DNA of 39,475 nucleotides. It comes from Bacteriovoracaceae bacterium (lineage in GTDB: Bacteria; Bdellovibrionota; Bacteriovoracia; Bacteriovoracales; Bacteriovoracaceae). Every line of letters begins with the position of its first letter. The first letter of the stretch is position 1. Location: assembly GCA_023146355.1 (NCBI GenBank), contig JAGLCH010000326.1, positions 1 through 39,475 on the forward strand, read 5' to 3'. The position numbers were made by a program, and so were the translations under genes. Positions 24,231-33,018 of this stretch are shown here, in pieces. The notes beneath the pieces were generated by a model. It did no database searches. It was not told the DNA's origin and worked only from the letters and a program-made list of their open reading frames with translations.

Positions 24231-25232
24231 TTACTTTATATTGAAAAACCCTGATATCTCATTAAGGACAACTGTTCTCGCTTCATCTAACTCACGATGA
24301 ATCCAGTGCTTCGCTTTATCAACTTTAATAAGTCGACACATTGAGTTTGAGCAGAGATCAGTTTGCCGCTCGTTTCTAACAACAGAATCATCTCCGGCCT
24401 GAATTAGTATTGTTGGGGGGAGTTTAATGGATTTTAGGTTTTTAAATAAGTCATTATTGGAATTCATTGTCATATTTACCCAGTGCCATGTTGGGCCAGT
24501 GGATGTCATCGACGGATACTTTTTAATCCAGTAATTCCTTCCGTCAAACCTTTCCTTGCTTCTAGTTCCATTGTTGAGCGTCATGGAGTGTTTAAACTTA
24601 TTCAATATAATAGGAGGTGCAAGGTACCATCCTCCAGCTCCCAGTGACATCATCTTTTTTACAATGTTATTTGCAATTTCACTTGGAATAAAACGAGTAT
24701 TAATTTGAAATAATGGTGAGATCATAATGATCTTTTTGAAAGCAGTCGGATATTGCATCACATAACGTGTTGCTATGTGCGAACCCATGGAGTGAGAAAT
24801 AACATAAACGTTATCGTATTTCTTCAGTTTTTTATCATAGATAAATTTAAGAGCAGCTAAATATTCATCAAAATCTAAAACGTGAGTCTTTCCGCTATCT
24901 TTAAGGTTACGATATGAAAGCCCCTGTGAAGGGTGGTCGTAGCCTATGATAGGGAGACCAGAATCTTTTAGGTCATAGATCAGCTCATCATAATATAAAA
25001 TTGGTTCTGACCAACCTGGAATGATAAAAATGGCATCATTTGATTTAGTTTTTTTGGGTATATAGCTTATGGTGAATAGTTTTTTGTCTTCTTTTATAGA
25101 AAGATTTTCTTGGATCGTCTCATTTTCTATGAAGCTTCTTATGGATGGGCACTTCTTTGTATAAGAAATTGCAAGCGCGCTAGAACAGAATAATGAAATA
25201 AAGGCCACTGTGATAAATTTATTAATCTTCAT
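24231..25232 (-). CDS. secreted alpha/beta hydrolase (monoacylglycerol-lipase-like)
   Basis: A 333-residue exported protein (signal peptide ends SSALA). The body is an alpha/beta hydrolase of the lysophospholipase/PldB-like group: FIIPGWSEP (oxyanion region), GYDHPSQGLS, the nucleophile elbow VISHSMG with Ser148, LIQAGDDSVV with the acid Asp, and KAKHWIHRELDE with the His. The elbow reads S-H-S-M-G in place of the usual G-H-S-M-G. It should hydrolyse a lipid ester in the periplasm or outside. It sits downstream of gcvP but is separated from it by a strong terminator. Only about 25 nt remain upstream for a promoter, so its expression may depend on read-through. The SD before the ATG is poor. 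Confidence 0.85.
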   Translation of the reverse strand: MKINKFITVAFISLFCSSALAISYTKKCPSIRSFIENETIQENLSIKEDKKLFTISYIPKKTKSNDAIFIIPGWSEPILYYDELIYDLKDSGLPIIGYDHPSQGLSYRNLKDSGKTHVLDFDEYLAALKFIYDKKLKKYDNVYVISHSMGSHIATRYVMQYPTAFKKIIMISPLFQINTRFIPSEIANNIVKKMMSLGAGGWYLAPPIILNKFKHSMTLNNGTRSKERFDGRNYWIKKYPSMTSTGPTWHWVNMTMNSNNDLFKNLKSIKLPPTILIQAGDDSVVRNERQTDLCSNSMCRLIKVDKAKHWIHRELDEARTVVLNEISGFFNIK

Positions 25233-25257
25233 TCGCTACTCATAGATAAAAAAATAA

Positions 25258-25280
25258 TACGGGGTCACTAGGACCCCGTA
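25258..25280 (-). terminator. strong intrinsic terminator after gcvP
   Basis: On the minus strand TACGGGGTC and GACCCCGTA form a perfect 9-bp stem with a 5-nt loop, followed by TTATTTTTTT. It lies between the gcvP stop and the hydrolase start. Confidence 0.9.
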
Positions 25281-25290
25281 TATTTGAAAA

Positions 25291-28200
25291 TTAAGCGTCT
25301 GCTTTTCTTTCTTTATGTTTTTGAAGAATCAGTTTCATGATTTCATTAATGGGCATATTTTGAAGAACTTCAACAGCTATAATATCTTTTTTAACTTCAG
25401 GAAGTTTTGAAATATCTCCAGTAAGCGTTAGGCTTTTATTGGCACCAACTTCGTCGACCTTGGTAACAGGAGTGAAGTGGGGAGCAGTTGTAAGAACCTC
25501 TGGATGCTCAACAAGCATTTTGTGGATTGCTATTACAGCTTCCGCAAAACGATCTAGTTCACCTTTAGTATATGACTCTGTTGGCTCAACCATTAATCCA
25601 AATACTTCAGGAAATGCAACAGTTGGAGCGTGTAGGCCAAAGTCTAAGAAAAGTTTTCCTATCTTCGCAATGGCGGTGGCCTTTGGTGTTCCTGCTTCTT
25701 CAATCTTTTTAAAGATATCATCTTCAATCGTCATAATGAATTCGTGCATTCTTTCCGTAGATCCACAGTTGCATGGAAGAGTTGGATATACCGGGCTTAG
25801 TAACTTATGAAGGTAGCGTGAGGATAACACCGCACAGGCAGACATCTTCTTTACCCCTTCAGATCCAAGACGCTTTAGGTATGAATAGCATCTAATCTTA
25901 TGAGCAAATTGTCCGTGGTGACGGTGTAGTTCCCCAATAGAATTTTTTGCTTTATATGTTTCATAGAGGTCACCATTTTTCCTGACCTGAACTCCTGGGA
26001 TAAAATCGAGTAGTTTGTCGCTTACTACTACGATTGCATCGCCTGGACCGCCTCCGCCGTGGCTGATTGACCATGTTTTATGTATATTGTTATGGCAGGC
26101 ATCAACACCCATTGTTCCTAAGTCAATCCAACCTGCAATAGCATTCATATTGGCGCCATCCATATAGACTAGTCCGCCAACGGAGTGAATGAGTTCAGCA
26201 ATCTCCTTGAATTCAGTTTCAAAAATTCCCGAGGTGTTCGGATTTGTTACCATTATTCCACAAATTCGATTTCCGTATTCCTCAACCTGTTTTTTTAGTG
26301 TACCCATATCTATTAGGCCACACTCTGTCGCTTCAATTAGTACGATTCCAACTTTCTTGCCATCGATGATTTTGCTTGTGAATCCTGCTGCAGTTGCAGT
26401 CGCTGGGTTCGTTCCATGAGCAGAGTGTGGAATTAAAATAACGTCACGCTCCTCGCCATTGGCCTTGTGATAAGCTTGGAACATTTTGATTCCCGCAAAT
26501 TCACCTTGTGCACCAGCAAGGGGTTGAAGTGCAATTCCTGGCATTCCAGTCATCTCTTTAAACATCTCTTGTACCCCGTAGAGTACTTCGAGTGATCCCT
26601 GAGCATCAGCTTCAGGAGCTTGAGGGTGGATGTCAGTAAAGCCCTCAAGGTTGGCCGCCCAGTCATTTATGAGAGGGTTATACTTCATCGTACAACTTCC
26701 AAGAGGGTAGATGAGGTTGTCTGGTGAGACATTTTGGTCATCAAGATCACTATAGAATTTCTTTAAATCATCTAGTTCATAGGTTGGTAATCCAACTGCT
26801 TCAGAACGAGTTAATTCATCAGAGATTGCTGGAATCGCAAAATGTGCTTCTTCATTCGCAGCGCCAAAAGCTTTCTCAAATAATTCTATAAGAGCATCGA
26901 GGTCTTCATCATTTTGATTATCAGAGAAGCTAAGTTTAAGTTGATTTGGCCTACCCACACGAGCTGTAACATTAACACCCACATGAATCTCATTTTTTGC
27001 AGCAGTCGTTATGAATTCTTCCACATCCGTAGGAAGAGTAAGAACAAACTCATTAAAAAATGCTGCCTCAGGATAGGTTAGCTCTACACCATCAAATTTT
27101 GAGAGTTCAACCGCCATTTGAATTGCACTTTCGCGTCCACTCATTGCTGCTTCTGTCATTCCGGCTTCACCACGTTCTAAAATTGCTGCCCCTGCAAGGG
27201 AAGCAATGAATGATTGGTTTGAGCAGATATTTGAAGTCGCTTTCTCTCTTCTAATGTGCTGCTCTCGTGTCGAGAGCACCATGCAAAGAGCTTCGTTTCC
27301 TTTTGCATCTTTTCCAATTCCAACAAAACGGCCGGGAGTCTGACGGATAGAAAGTTTGTTTTTTGCATTGTAACGAATGCCAAAAATTCCGAGTCCAGGG
27401 CCTGAGAAGTTCGGTCCAATGGCAAGGTGTTGACCCTCTCCGACGATGATGTCACATCCCTCGTTGTCTGATCCATACTTTACTGGTGCTTCAAGTGCTT
27501 CTGTTGCAAGAAGCATTGGGTCGATCACTGCAATTGATTGAATTTTATTCGCTCTTGCAAAGTCTGTAAGGGCATTAACATCTTCTAGGTTTCCAAGATT
27601 ATTTACCTGTGGGAAGGCGATTGCGCCAACTTTTCCCTCTGCCGAATCAAATGCATTTTTCACTGCTTCAAGATCTGTTATTCCTGTTTCTTTATTATAT
27701 GGAACTCGAATAATCTTCATTGGAAAGCCATTGGCGATGGTATCAATAACCTTCAAGTCTCCGGGATAGATAGATTCGCATAGAAGGACAGTATCGGATT
27801 TTCTCGTTAGTTTCATGCCTGCATTTAGAGCTTCAAATAAACATGTCGAGCGATCATACATAGACGCATTGATCGCCTCAAATCCTGTCAGCTTTGAGAT
27901 CGTATTTGCATACATCCAAAGCGTCCAAAGGGTGCCCTGACTTCTTTCTGGTTGGTAGGGAGTGTATGCTGTAGTTAGAGATCTAAGGTCTGAAACATAT
28001 GGAACAAGTTCTCCAACCTTATAGTCGGGGAGTCCATCACCAATGAAACTTCTCTTGGTGTTATTCTTCTGAGATAGGTCGAGCATATGATCGATCAATT
28101 CTTCATATTCAAATGTCTTTGAGACATTTGGTGTTTCAGAAAAGCGGACATTTTCAGGGATATGCTTATAGAGGTCGCTTAGCTTGTTCAATCCGATCTT

Positions 28201-28305
28201 CTCTAGCATTTCTTTTATCTCGGTCTCTGTTAAAGAGATATAGCTATCAAATAGCTCGCGAGATTGTGACTTTGGGTCGTAATTAAGTTTTGAAAAGTTA
28301 CTCAT
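25291..28305 (-). CDS. gcvP: glycine dehydrogenase (decarboxylating), GcvPA-GcvPB fusion
   Basis: A 1004-residue PLP enzyme, the P-protein of the glycine cleavage system. It decarboxylates glycine and passes aminomethyl to the lipoyl group of GcvH. Residues 1-490 resemble subunit 1 (GDGLPDYKVGELVPYVSDLR and TAYTPYQPERSQGTLWTLW). Residues 500-1004 resemble subunit 2 (YPLGSCTMKYNP at 533-544) and hold the PLP lysine, Lys743, in NNIHKTWSISHGGGGPG. The halves follow the split GcvPA/GcvPB type rather than the single-chain E. coli type (whose motif reads GSCTMKLN), so this looks like a fusion of the two-subunit form. GcvT and GcvH are not in the window. The ATG has AAGGA 8 nt upstream. No glycine riboswitch fold is apparent in the leader. 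Confidence 0.95.
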   Translation of the reverse strand: MSNFSKLNYDPKSQSRELFDSYISLTETEIKEMLEKIGLNKLSDLYKHIPENVRFSETPNVSKTFEYEELIDHMLDLSQKNNTKRSFIGDGLPDYKVGELVPYVSDLRSLTTAYTPYQPERSQGTLWTLWMYANTISKLTGFEAINASMYDRSTCLFEALNAGMKLTRKSDTVLLCESIYPGDLKVIDTIANGFPMKIIRVPYNKETGITDLEAVKNAFDSAEGKVGAIAFPQVNNLGNLEDVNALTDFARANKIQSIAVIDPMLLATEALEAPVKYGSDNEGCDIIVGEGQHLAIGPNFSGPGLGIFGIRYNAKNKLSIRQTPGRFVGIGKDAKGNEALCMVLSTREQHIRREKATSNICSNQSFIASLAGAAILERGEAGMTEAAMSGRESAIQMAVELSKFDGVELTYPEAAFFNEFVLTLPTDVEEFITTAAKNEIHVGVNVTARVGRPNQLKLSFSDNQNDEDLDALIELFEKAFGAANEEAHFAIPAISDELTRSEAVGLPTYELDDLKKFYSDLDDQNVSPDNLIYPLGSCTMKYNPLINDWAANLEGFTDIHPQAPEADAQGSLEVLYGVQEMFKEMTGMPGIALQPLAGAQGEFAGIKMFQAYHKANGEERDVILIPHSAHGTNPATATAAGFTSKIIDGKKVGIVLIEATECGLIDMGTLKKQVEEYGNRICGIMVTNPNTSGIFETEFKEIAELIHSVGGLVYMDGANMNAIAGWIDLGTMGVDACHNNIHKTWSISHGGGGPGDAIVVVSDKLLDFIPGVQVRKNGDLYETYKAKNSIGELHRHHGQFAHKIRCYSYLKRLGSEGVKKMSACAVLSSRYLHKLLSPVYPTLPCNCGSTERMHEFIMTIEDDIFKKIEEAGTPKATAIAKIGKLFLDFGLHAPTVAFPEVFGLMVEPTESYTKGELDRFAEAVIAIHKMLVEHPEVLTTAPHFTPVTKVDEVGANKSLTLTGDISKLPEVKKDIIAVEVLQNMPINEIMKLILQKHKERKADA

Positions 28306-28355
28306 GACTTAATCCTTTATGTAGGTAGGGTGTTAGGGGTTTTTGATATAAATAT

Positions 28356-28384
28356 TACATAAAATTTATCATAAATAATGTCAA
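28356..28384 (-). promoter_or_regulatory. possible gcvP promoter
   Basis: On the minus strand a perfect TTGACA (28379-28384) and TATGTA (28356-28361) are 17 nt apart. The -10 box is a poor match. Confidence 0.4.
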
Positions 28385-28493
28385 ACTAGCTACCGATTAA
28401 TAGTTGTTTTGGTCTATAAAAAGGAAGTTTTCTTTTGGAATTTTAGCCCTTTTCAGATAAGGTATATTCTTCAATGTTATCAAAGGGTTATAT

Positions 28494-29105
28494 ATGAAAC
28501 TTGTACTCGTGTTACCTCTCTTCTTACTATTTGGCTGTGCTTCTAAACAGTACCTTGTTAATGAGGATACCTCCTTCAATGGACCAAACCAAAAGATCTC
28601 CTATGTTAGAGGGAGTGGAAGTTCAATTTATATCGATAGATTTCAGGATTTTCGACCTGATAAAGACGTTTTGGGTAGGGTGGCAACTGGTATTTCAAAT
28701 GAAGTAACTCCGGTGAATATTGATTCAGGAAAGCTTCCTCGTTTTGCTTCGAATTATTTTACGAAAGCATTTATCAAGCGTGGAATTTCCGTTGGAACAA
28801 AAGATGATGCAAATTTTATTTTAAAGGCAGCAGTAAAAAAGTTTTGGGTAAATGAGACCTCTCCCGCTTTTGGCGCTGAAGCAATAGAGTGCTCTGCGGA
28901 AGTAGATTACTTTATCTATAGAAGGGCAGGACATGGCCTTGTTTGGCAAGGTCGAATGAATCTCAGTTATCGCCATCCAAGCGCATTGTTTGATACTACC
29001 CGTAAAACTTCTGAAGCAATTGGAAGTTGTATGAATGAATTAGTTGAAAGACTAATTGCACTCGACAAGTTTCAGAGTCTTTTGGGTATTGAGATTGTTA
29101 AATAG
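28494..29105 (+). CDS. YajG-like lipoprotein
   Basis: A 203-residue lipoprotein with a short signal peptide and lipobox LLFGC (Cys15). The mature protein has the YajG-like order: a strand with IYIDRFQDFRPD, then FTKAFIKRGISVGTKDDANF, then ILKAAVKKFWVNE, and a helical end with NELVERLIALD. YajG and relatives are outer-membrane lipoproteins of uncertain function. AAGGG lies about 7 nt before the ATG. Its stop overlaps the rsmJ GTG by one base (TAGTG), so the two are translated together. The similarity to YajG is at fold level only. Confidence 0.75.
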   Translation: MKLVLVLPLFLLFGCASKQYLVNEDTSFNGPNQKISYVRGSGSSIYIDRFQDFRPDKDVLGRVATGISNEVTPVNIDSGKLPRFASNYFTKAFIKRGISVGTKDDANFILKAAVKKFWVNETSPAFGAEAIECSAEVDYFIYRRAGHGLVWQGRMNLSYRHPSALFDTTRKTSEAIGSCMNELVERLIALDKFQSLLGIEIVK

Positions 29106-29836
29106 TGACAACTAAAATCCTCAGGCCCTTAGGGGATCACACTTATTTTGATGAGCTCTGTCATCTTATTGGTGCAGATATTGTTGATCTTGGTCATGGA
29201 GAGATGCTTCATTTTGTCGATGGTGTACTTTTCTATGGGCCTATAGGCGGAAGGAAGGCCGATCTTGTCTCTTTCGATTTATGCAAGGAATGGAACTCAC
29301 ATCAAGGGAAAAACTATTCTTTAAAAAAAGAACCCCTTGCTCGCGCACTAGGAGTTAAGGGGGATGGTAGTATTACTGTTGTCGATGCAACTTGTGGTAC
29401 AGGAAAGGACTCTATTTTACTTTTAAAGTTTGGTGCAAGAGTTATTGCCCATGAGCGTAACCCAATTATTGGTGCTCTGTTTTTTGATGCACTAAAGCGC
29501 GCTGAAAAAAACAATGATAAATTTAGTGAATTGTTAAAAGATCGTTTTCAGTTTTCATTTGGTGATTCGTCATTAGAAAGTTGCCTCGAATGCGATGCTA
29601 TTTATATTGATCCTATGTATCCACATAAAAAAAAGAAAGCACTTCCAAGAAAAGAGATGCAGATCTTTAGGGCCGTTGTGGGTAGTGATTTGGATTCTGC
29701 AAAACTTTTAGATTGGGCCCGCGGCCTTGGAGTAAAACGTATTGTAGTTAAGAGACCAAATCATGCAGAACATCTAGGTGATGCTCCATCCCATTCTTAC
29801 CATGGAAAGAGCACTCGTTACGATCTCTATCTTTAG
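29105..29836 (+). CDS. rsmJ: 16S rRNA (guanine1516-N2)-methyltransferase RsmJ
   Basis: A 243-residue SAM-dependent methyltransferase of the RsmJ/YhiQ family, which modifies G1516 of 16S rRNA. Visible landmarks are GPIGGRKADLVSFDL, the SAM loop VDATCGTGKDSILLLKFGA, ERNPIIGALFFDALKRA, and the catalytic strand YIDPMYPHKKKKALPRKEMQ, which contains the conserved Asp-Pro-Met-Tyr-Pro. It ends KSTRYDLYL, as E. coli RsmJ does in character. Length is normal (E. coli 250). The start is GTG inside the TAGTG overlap with the lipoprotein gene. The 3' end overlaps the convergent ketosynthase gene by 4 nt. Confidence 0.9.
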   Translation: MTTKILRPLGDHTYFDELCHLIGADIVDLGHGEMLHFVDGVLFYGPIGGRKADLVSFDLCKEWNSHQGKNYSLKKEPLARALGVKGDGSITVVDATCGTGKDSILLLKFGARVIAHERNPIIGALFFDALKRAEKNNDKFSELLKDRFQFSFGDSSLESCLECDAIYIDPMYPHKKKKALPRKEMQIFRAVVGSDLDSAKLLDWARGLGVKRIVVKRPNHAEHLGDAPSHSYHGKSTRYDLYL

Positions 29837-31116
29837 TTTTCATTTTTAAAAATAAGCACACAGTTAACATCACCAAAACCAAATGATGCTTTGGCAGCAT
29901 AGGTTATTTTCTTTTCAACTAGGGCCTCTGGGATTGCATGGCGGTAGGGTATAAGCTCCTCATAGAGATCTTCTGTATTTAGAGAGGGGTGAATAAAACT
30001 ATGTTCCATCTGTAAGATTGTTGCAACTGATTCTATCGCTCCAGCAGCAGAGAGCCCATGGCCTATGAGTGACTTTGTTGAGTTGATATATGGAAATTCT
30101 TCAGGCCCTAAATCTAACGCTTCACTCCAGTTTTTTATTTCAATTGGATCTCCAAACGTTCCGGTTAGGTGACCGTTAATGTAGTCTAATTGAGCAGGGT
30201 TGATGCCCGCGAGTTCAATTGATTCTTTTATACAGCGTTTTACCCCTTCGGAGTTTGGTGCAGTCATGGTGCCACCTAGTCGTTGCCCTCCACAGTTTGA
30301 GACACCTCCCAAAATTTCGGCATAGATTTTTGCACCGCGATTTACTGCTGATTGATACTCTTCAATATATAGTACGGCAGCGCCACAACCTGGAATGAAA
30401 GAAGTAGAAGAGGCACTAAATGGCCTTGATGCTTTTTCAGGAGTATCGTTAAATTTAGAATTTATAATTCTCATCGCATCGAATCCGCACCACTGGTAAG
30501 GGGCCCCACCCTCGCTTGCTCCGCAAAACATTGCGCGCGCTCTTCCTGATTTAATATGATAATAAGCATCAAGAATTGCTTCTGCTCCGGTACAGCATGC
30601 TGAACCATTAGATGTAACTTTATTTCCAAGTCCTAAGATACCTGCGATCTTTGCTGAAACCCCACTGGTCATCGTTTTTTCAATAATAGAAACTCCAAGA
30701 CGCTTGGTATTTCCTGATAAAATTTTTGGACCTGTTTCAGTTATTAAAATGTCAGCGCCATTATTTGTAGCGCCCACCATACAGCCAACATCCCAAAGTG
30801 GTGGACGATCATTTGGAATTTCTCCAAATGGGGCAACCTCAAGTGAAGCATCTTCTGCACACTCCAATGCCGCTAAAAGTGCGTAGATCATTGTTTCACT
30901 CATTCTTTTTGTGTGTGAAGATGGGATCTTACTTGCAATATATTCATCGGTGATTTTAGGTTTTCCACCAACCTGGCAACGACAATTGTACTCTTCCATT
31001 AGTGGGTGATGAGTTACTCCAGATAGTCCCTCTTTAAGGGACTTTGTAAATTCTGGTATTCCTGTTCCGTTTGGGGAAATTACCCCCATTCCTGTAACTA
31101 CAACACGTCTTTCCAT
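29833..31116 (-). CDS. beta-ketoacyl-ACP synthase (FabF-like)
   Basis: A 427-residue thiolase-fold ketosynthase. The start MERRVVVTGMGVISPNG is the family N-terminus, with GAGGAG 6 nt before the ATG. Catalytic residues are visible: Cys174 in NGSACCTGAEAIL, His316 in INGHLTGTFGDPIE, Lys348 and His353 in STKSLIGHGLSAAG. The sequence differs from housekeeping FabF in the active-site loops: Cys-Cys, and GHLTGT for the usual AHGTST. It may therefore serve a specialised lipid or polyketide-like product. A lone acyl carrier protein is encoded 1.9 kb further on, at 33019, but in a separate transcript. There is no fab cluster around it. KASIII and thiolase are excluded by the motifs. Confidence 0.88.
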   Translation of the reverse strand: MERRVVVTGMGVISPNGTGIPEFTKSLKEGLSGVTHHPLMEEYNCRCQVGGKPKITDEYIASKIPSSHTKRMSETMIYALLAALECAEDASLEVAPFGEIPNDRPPLWDVGCMVGATNNGADILITETGPKILSGNTKRLGVSIIEKTMTSGVSAKIAGILGLGNKVTSNGSACCTGAEAILDAYYHIKSGRARAMFCGASEGGAPYQWCGFDAMRIINSKFNDTPEKASRPFSASSTSFIPGCGAAVLYIEEYQSAVNRGAKIYAEILGGVSNCGGQRLGGTMTAPNSEGVKRCIKESIELAGINPAQLDYINGHLTGTFGDPIEIKNWSEALDLGPEEFPYINSTKSLIGHGLSAAGAIESVATILQMEHSFIHPSLNTEDLYEELIPYRHAIPEALVEKKITYAAKASFGFGDVNCVLIFKNEN

Positions 31117-31206
31117 TAAAACTCCTCTTGTTTTAATTGTAGTCATAAGTCGAGAAGTTTGGTGGCCCGTCAAAATTGCCGTACGTCTCTTTTCGTCGTG
31201 AAGTTT

Positions 31207-32286
31207 CTACTTCTTCTGAGCTTTAAATAGCTTCAGGTATTTTTTAAAACCCTTCTTTTCTAATTCTTCTTTTGGAATAAAGACCAAAGATGCTGAATTT
31301 ACGCAGTAGCGAAGGCCTGTTGGATCTGGCCCGTCGTCAAAGACGTGTCCTAAGTGAGAATCGCCTTCCTTAGATCTAACCTCAGTTCGTTTCATTCCAT
31401 ACTTGCTATCATCTTTTTCAACGACATGCTTACCCTCTAGGGGTCTGGTAAAAGAGGGCCAGCCTGTTCCCGATATAAATTTGTCTGTGGAACTAAAAAG
31501 AGGTTCACCACTAACGATATCGACATATATGCCCTCTCTCCTATTATCCCAGAAATTATTGTTAAAAGCTGGTTCTGTTCCATTTTCCTGTGTAACTTTA
31601 TACTCAAGATCATTTAACTTCTTTTCTATTTCTTTTTCTGTTGGGCGAGAGAACTTTGATCCAGTGTTTTTGATGTAGAATTTATTCTTACCCCAGGATT
31701 CATCTAAAAAGGCATCTCTACCAGATGTGTAGCGATAAAATTTATAGCGGATAGGGTTCTTTTTATAGTAGTCCTGATGATACTCTTCAGCGGCATAAAA
31801 AGTTTTTGCCTTTAAAATTTCAACGACAATTTCTTTTTTGTAGATTTTGCTATCACTCAACTGTTTCATACTTTTTTCTGCATCGAGTTTTTGCTTATCA
31901 TTGTGAAAGTAAATACCCGGACGATATTGAGTACCTCTATCAACGAACTGCCCTTTACTATCTGTAGGGTCTATATTTACCCAGAAGATTTCAAGGAGGT
32001 CATTAAAAGTTACTTTCGTTTCATCATACGTAATTTGAATTGCTTCAGTGTGTCCTGTTAGACCTGCTGAAACTTCTTCATAGGTTGGCATATTTTTGGA
32101 ACCTCCAATGTAACCAGAGATAACTGAACTGACTCCATTTATCTTCTCAAATGGAGATTCCATACACCAGAAGCAACCACCTGCGAAAGTCGCCTTTTCC
32201 ATTTTTGCCCCCATGGCGCTATTGGGCATTGCCCATATGATTTGAGTTATAAAACCTATTGATAACAGGAGCTTTAGTACTTTCAT
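31207..32286 (-). CDS. msrAB: exported MsrA-MsrB methionine sulfoxide reductase
   Basis: A 359-residue fusion of both methionine sulfoxide reductases with an N-terminal leader (MKVLKLLLSIGFITQIIWAM), so it repairs oxidised proteins outside the cytoplasm. MsrA (about 30-195) has GGCFWCMESPF with catalytic Cys38, and Cys41 nearby. MsrB (about 215-340) has GTGWPSFTRPL, HLGHVFDDGP and the catalytic Cys328 in GLRYCVNSAS. The MsrB lacks the zinc Cys pairs, as in the PilB-type enzymes. The usual recycling Cys of GCGWPSF is Thr here. GAGGAG lies 5 nt before the ATG. It diverges from a thioredoxin-like gene, a natural electron donor. MsrA has no other Cys than 38 and 41. Confidence 0.92.
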   Translation of the reverse strand: MKVLKLLLSIGFITQIIWAMPNSAMGAKMEKATFAGGCFWCMESPFEKINGVSSVISGYIGGSKNMPTYEEVSAGLTGHTEAIQITYDETKVTFNDLLEIFWVNIDPTDSKGQFVDRGTQYRPGIYFHNDKQKLDAEKSMKQLSDSKIYKKEIVVEILKAKTFYAAEEYHQDYYKKNPIRYKFYRYTSGRDAFLDESWGKNKFYIKNTGSKFSRPTEKEIEKKLNDLEYKVTQENGTEPAFNNNFWDNRREGIYVDIVSGEPLFSSTDKFISGTGWPSFTRPLEGKHVVEKDDSKYGMKRTEVRSKEGDSHLGHVFDDGPDPTGLRYCVNSASLVFIPKEELEKKGFKKYLKLFKAQKK

Positions 32287-32349
32287 CTTTTCTCCTCGTG
32301 TTACTGTTTTGCTATTATCTCCCATATACGGAGATACCTGAAATCGCAT

Positions 32350-32371
32350 TTCTCTATTTAATAATAGAGAA
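32350..32371. promoter_or_regulatory. perfect inverted repeat between msrAB and the thioredoxin-like gene
   Basis: TTCTCTATT and AATAGAGAA are 9-bp arms around 4 nt. The centre is 74 bp from the msrAB start and 72 bp from the other start, as expected for an operator serving both genes. Confidence 0.5.
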
Positions 32372-32393
32372 AACTTTACTTCTAACCTTTAAG

Positions 32394-32418
32394 TATTTCA
32401 GACATAATAGTTGAAATA
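32394..32418. promoter_or_regulatory. second inverted repeat around a -10-like box
   Basis: TATTTCA and TGAAATA are perfect 7-bp arms with 11 nt between. The loop holds CATAAT (32403-32408), a -10-like box for the thioredoxin-like gene. It lies 15 bp before the ATG, so it may be an operator or an RNA hairpin. Confidence 0.4.
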
Positions 32419-32432
32419 ACTATGGAGGATAG

Positions 32433-32990
32433 ATGTCGTTAACATATTCTAATATGATGGAGCTTGGAACAAAGGCCCCTAATTTCAAGCTGATTGATGT
32501 TGTGAAAGATAAATACCAAGAATTAAAAGATGTCCGAGGAGACAGAGGGACAGTAGTGATGTTTCTCTGTAATCATTGCCCTTATGTTATTCATATTAGA
32601 GAGAAAATAGTTGAGATTTCAAAAAGATATTTAAAAGAGGGGATTGGATTTGTTGCTATTTCCTCAAATGATATTCAAAATTACCCCGATGATTCCCCTG
32701 AAAAGATGAGAGACCTAGCATATCAACAAAACTTTGACTTCCCATACTTATATGATGAGGATCAATCTGTGGCCAAAGCATATGGTGCAACCTGTACTCC
32801 AGATTTTTTTCTATTTGATTCTGAGGGTAAATGTTTTTATCGTGGAAGAATGGATGGCTCCAGTCCTGGAAACGAAATTGATGTAACAGGAGTAGATTTG
32901 ACTACTGCAATTGATGCTCTTATTGGTGGACATGTTCCTCTTGAAAATCAAATGCCATCAGTGGGCTGTAATATCAAGTGGATTTCATGA
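32433..32990 (+). CDS. thioredoxin-fold (redoxin/AhpC-TSA-like) protein
   Basis: A 185-residue thioredoxin-fold protein without a clear signal peptide. ELGTKAPNFKLIDV is the redoxin start. The active site is FLCNHCPYV, a CxxC with Cys46 and Cys49, more like a thioredoxin than a peroxiredoxin. Further landmarks are ATCTPDFFLFDSEGK (cis-Pro loop region) and, at the C-terminus, PSVGCNIKW, which is typical of this subfamily. It should be a thiol-disulfide oxidoreductase. GGAGG lies 5 nt before the ATG. The head-to-head position with msrAB suggests joint control under oxidative stress, which is inference. The reductase and MsrAB are in different compartments unless this protein is exported by another route. 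Confidence 0.83.
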   Translation: MSLTYSNMMELGTKAPNFKLIDVVKDKYQELKDVRGDRGTVVMFLCNHCPYVIHIREKIVEISKRYLKEGIGFVAISSNDIQNYPDDSPEKMRDLAYQQNFDFPYLYDEDQSVAKAYGATCTPDFFLFDSEGKCFYRGRMDGSSPGNEIDVTGVDLTTAIDALIGGHVPLENQMPSVGCNIKWIS

Positions 32991-33018
32991 AAGTGGGGTT
33001 TTTCCGTTTATAGATATT

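Noticed and set aside
28306..28493. A glycine riboswitch before gcvP
   Set aside because: The region shows no tandem aptamer-like conserved elements and is only 188 nt, shared with a divergent gene.
31117..31173. A longer ketosynthase start
   Set aside because: Family proteins start at (M)xRRVVVTG, and GAGGAG precedes the ATG at 31116.
32287..32349. A longer msrAB start
   Set aside because: It would displace the signal peptide from the N-terminus. GAGGAG precedes the ATG at 32286.
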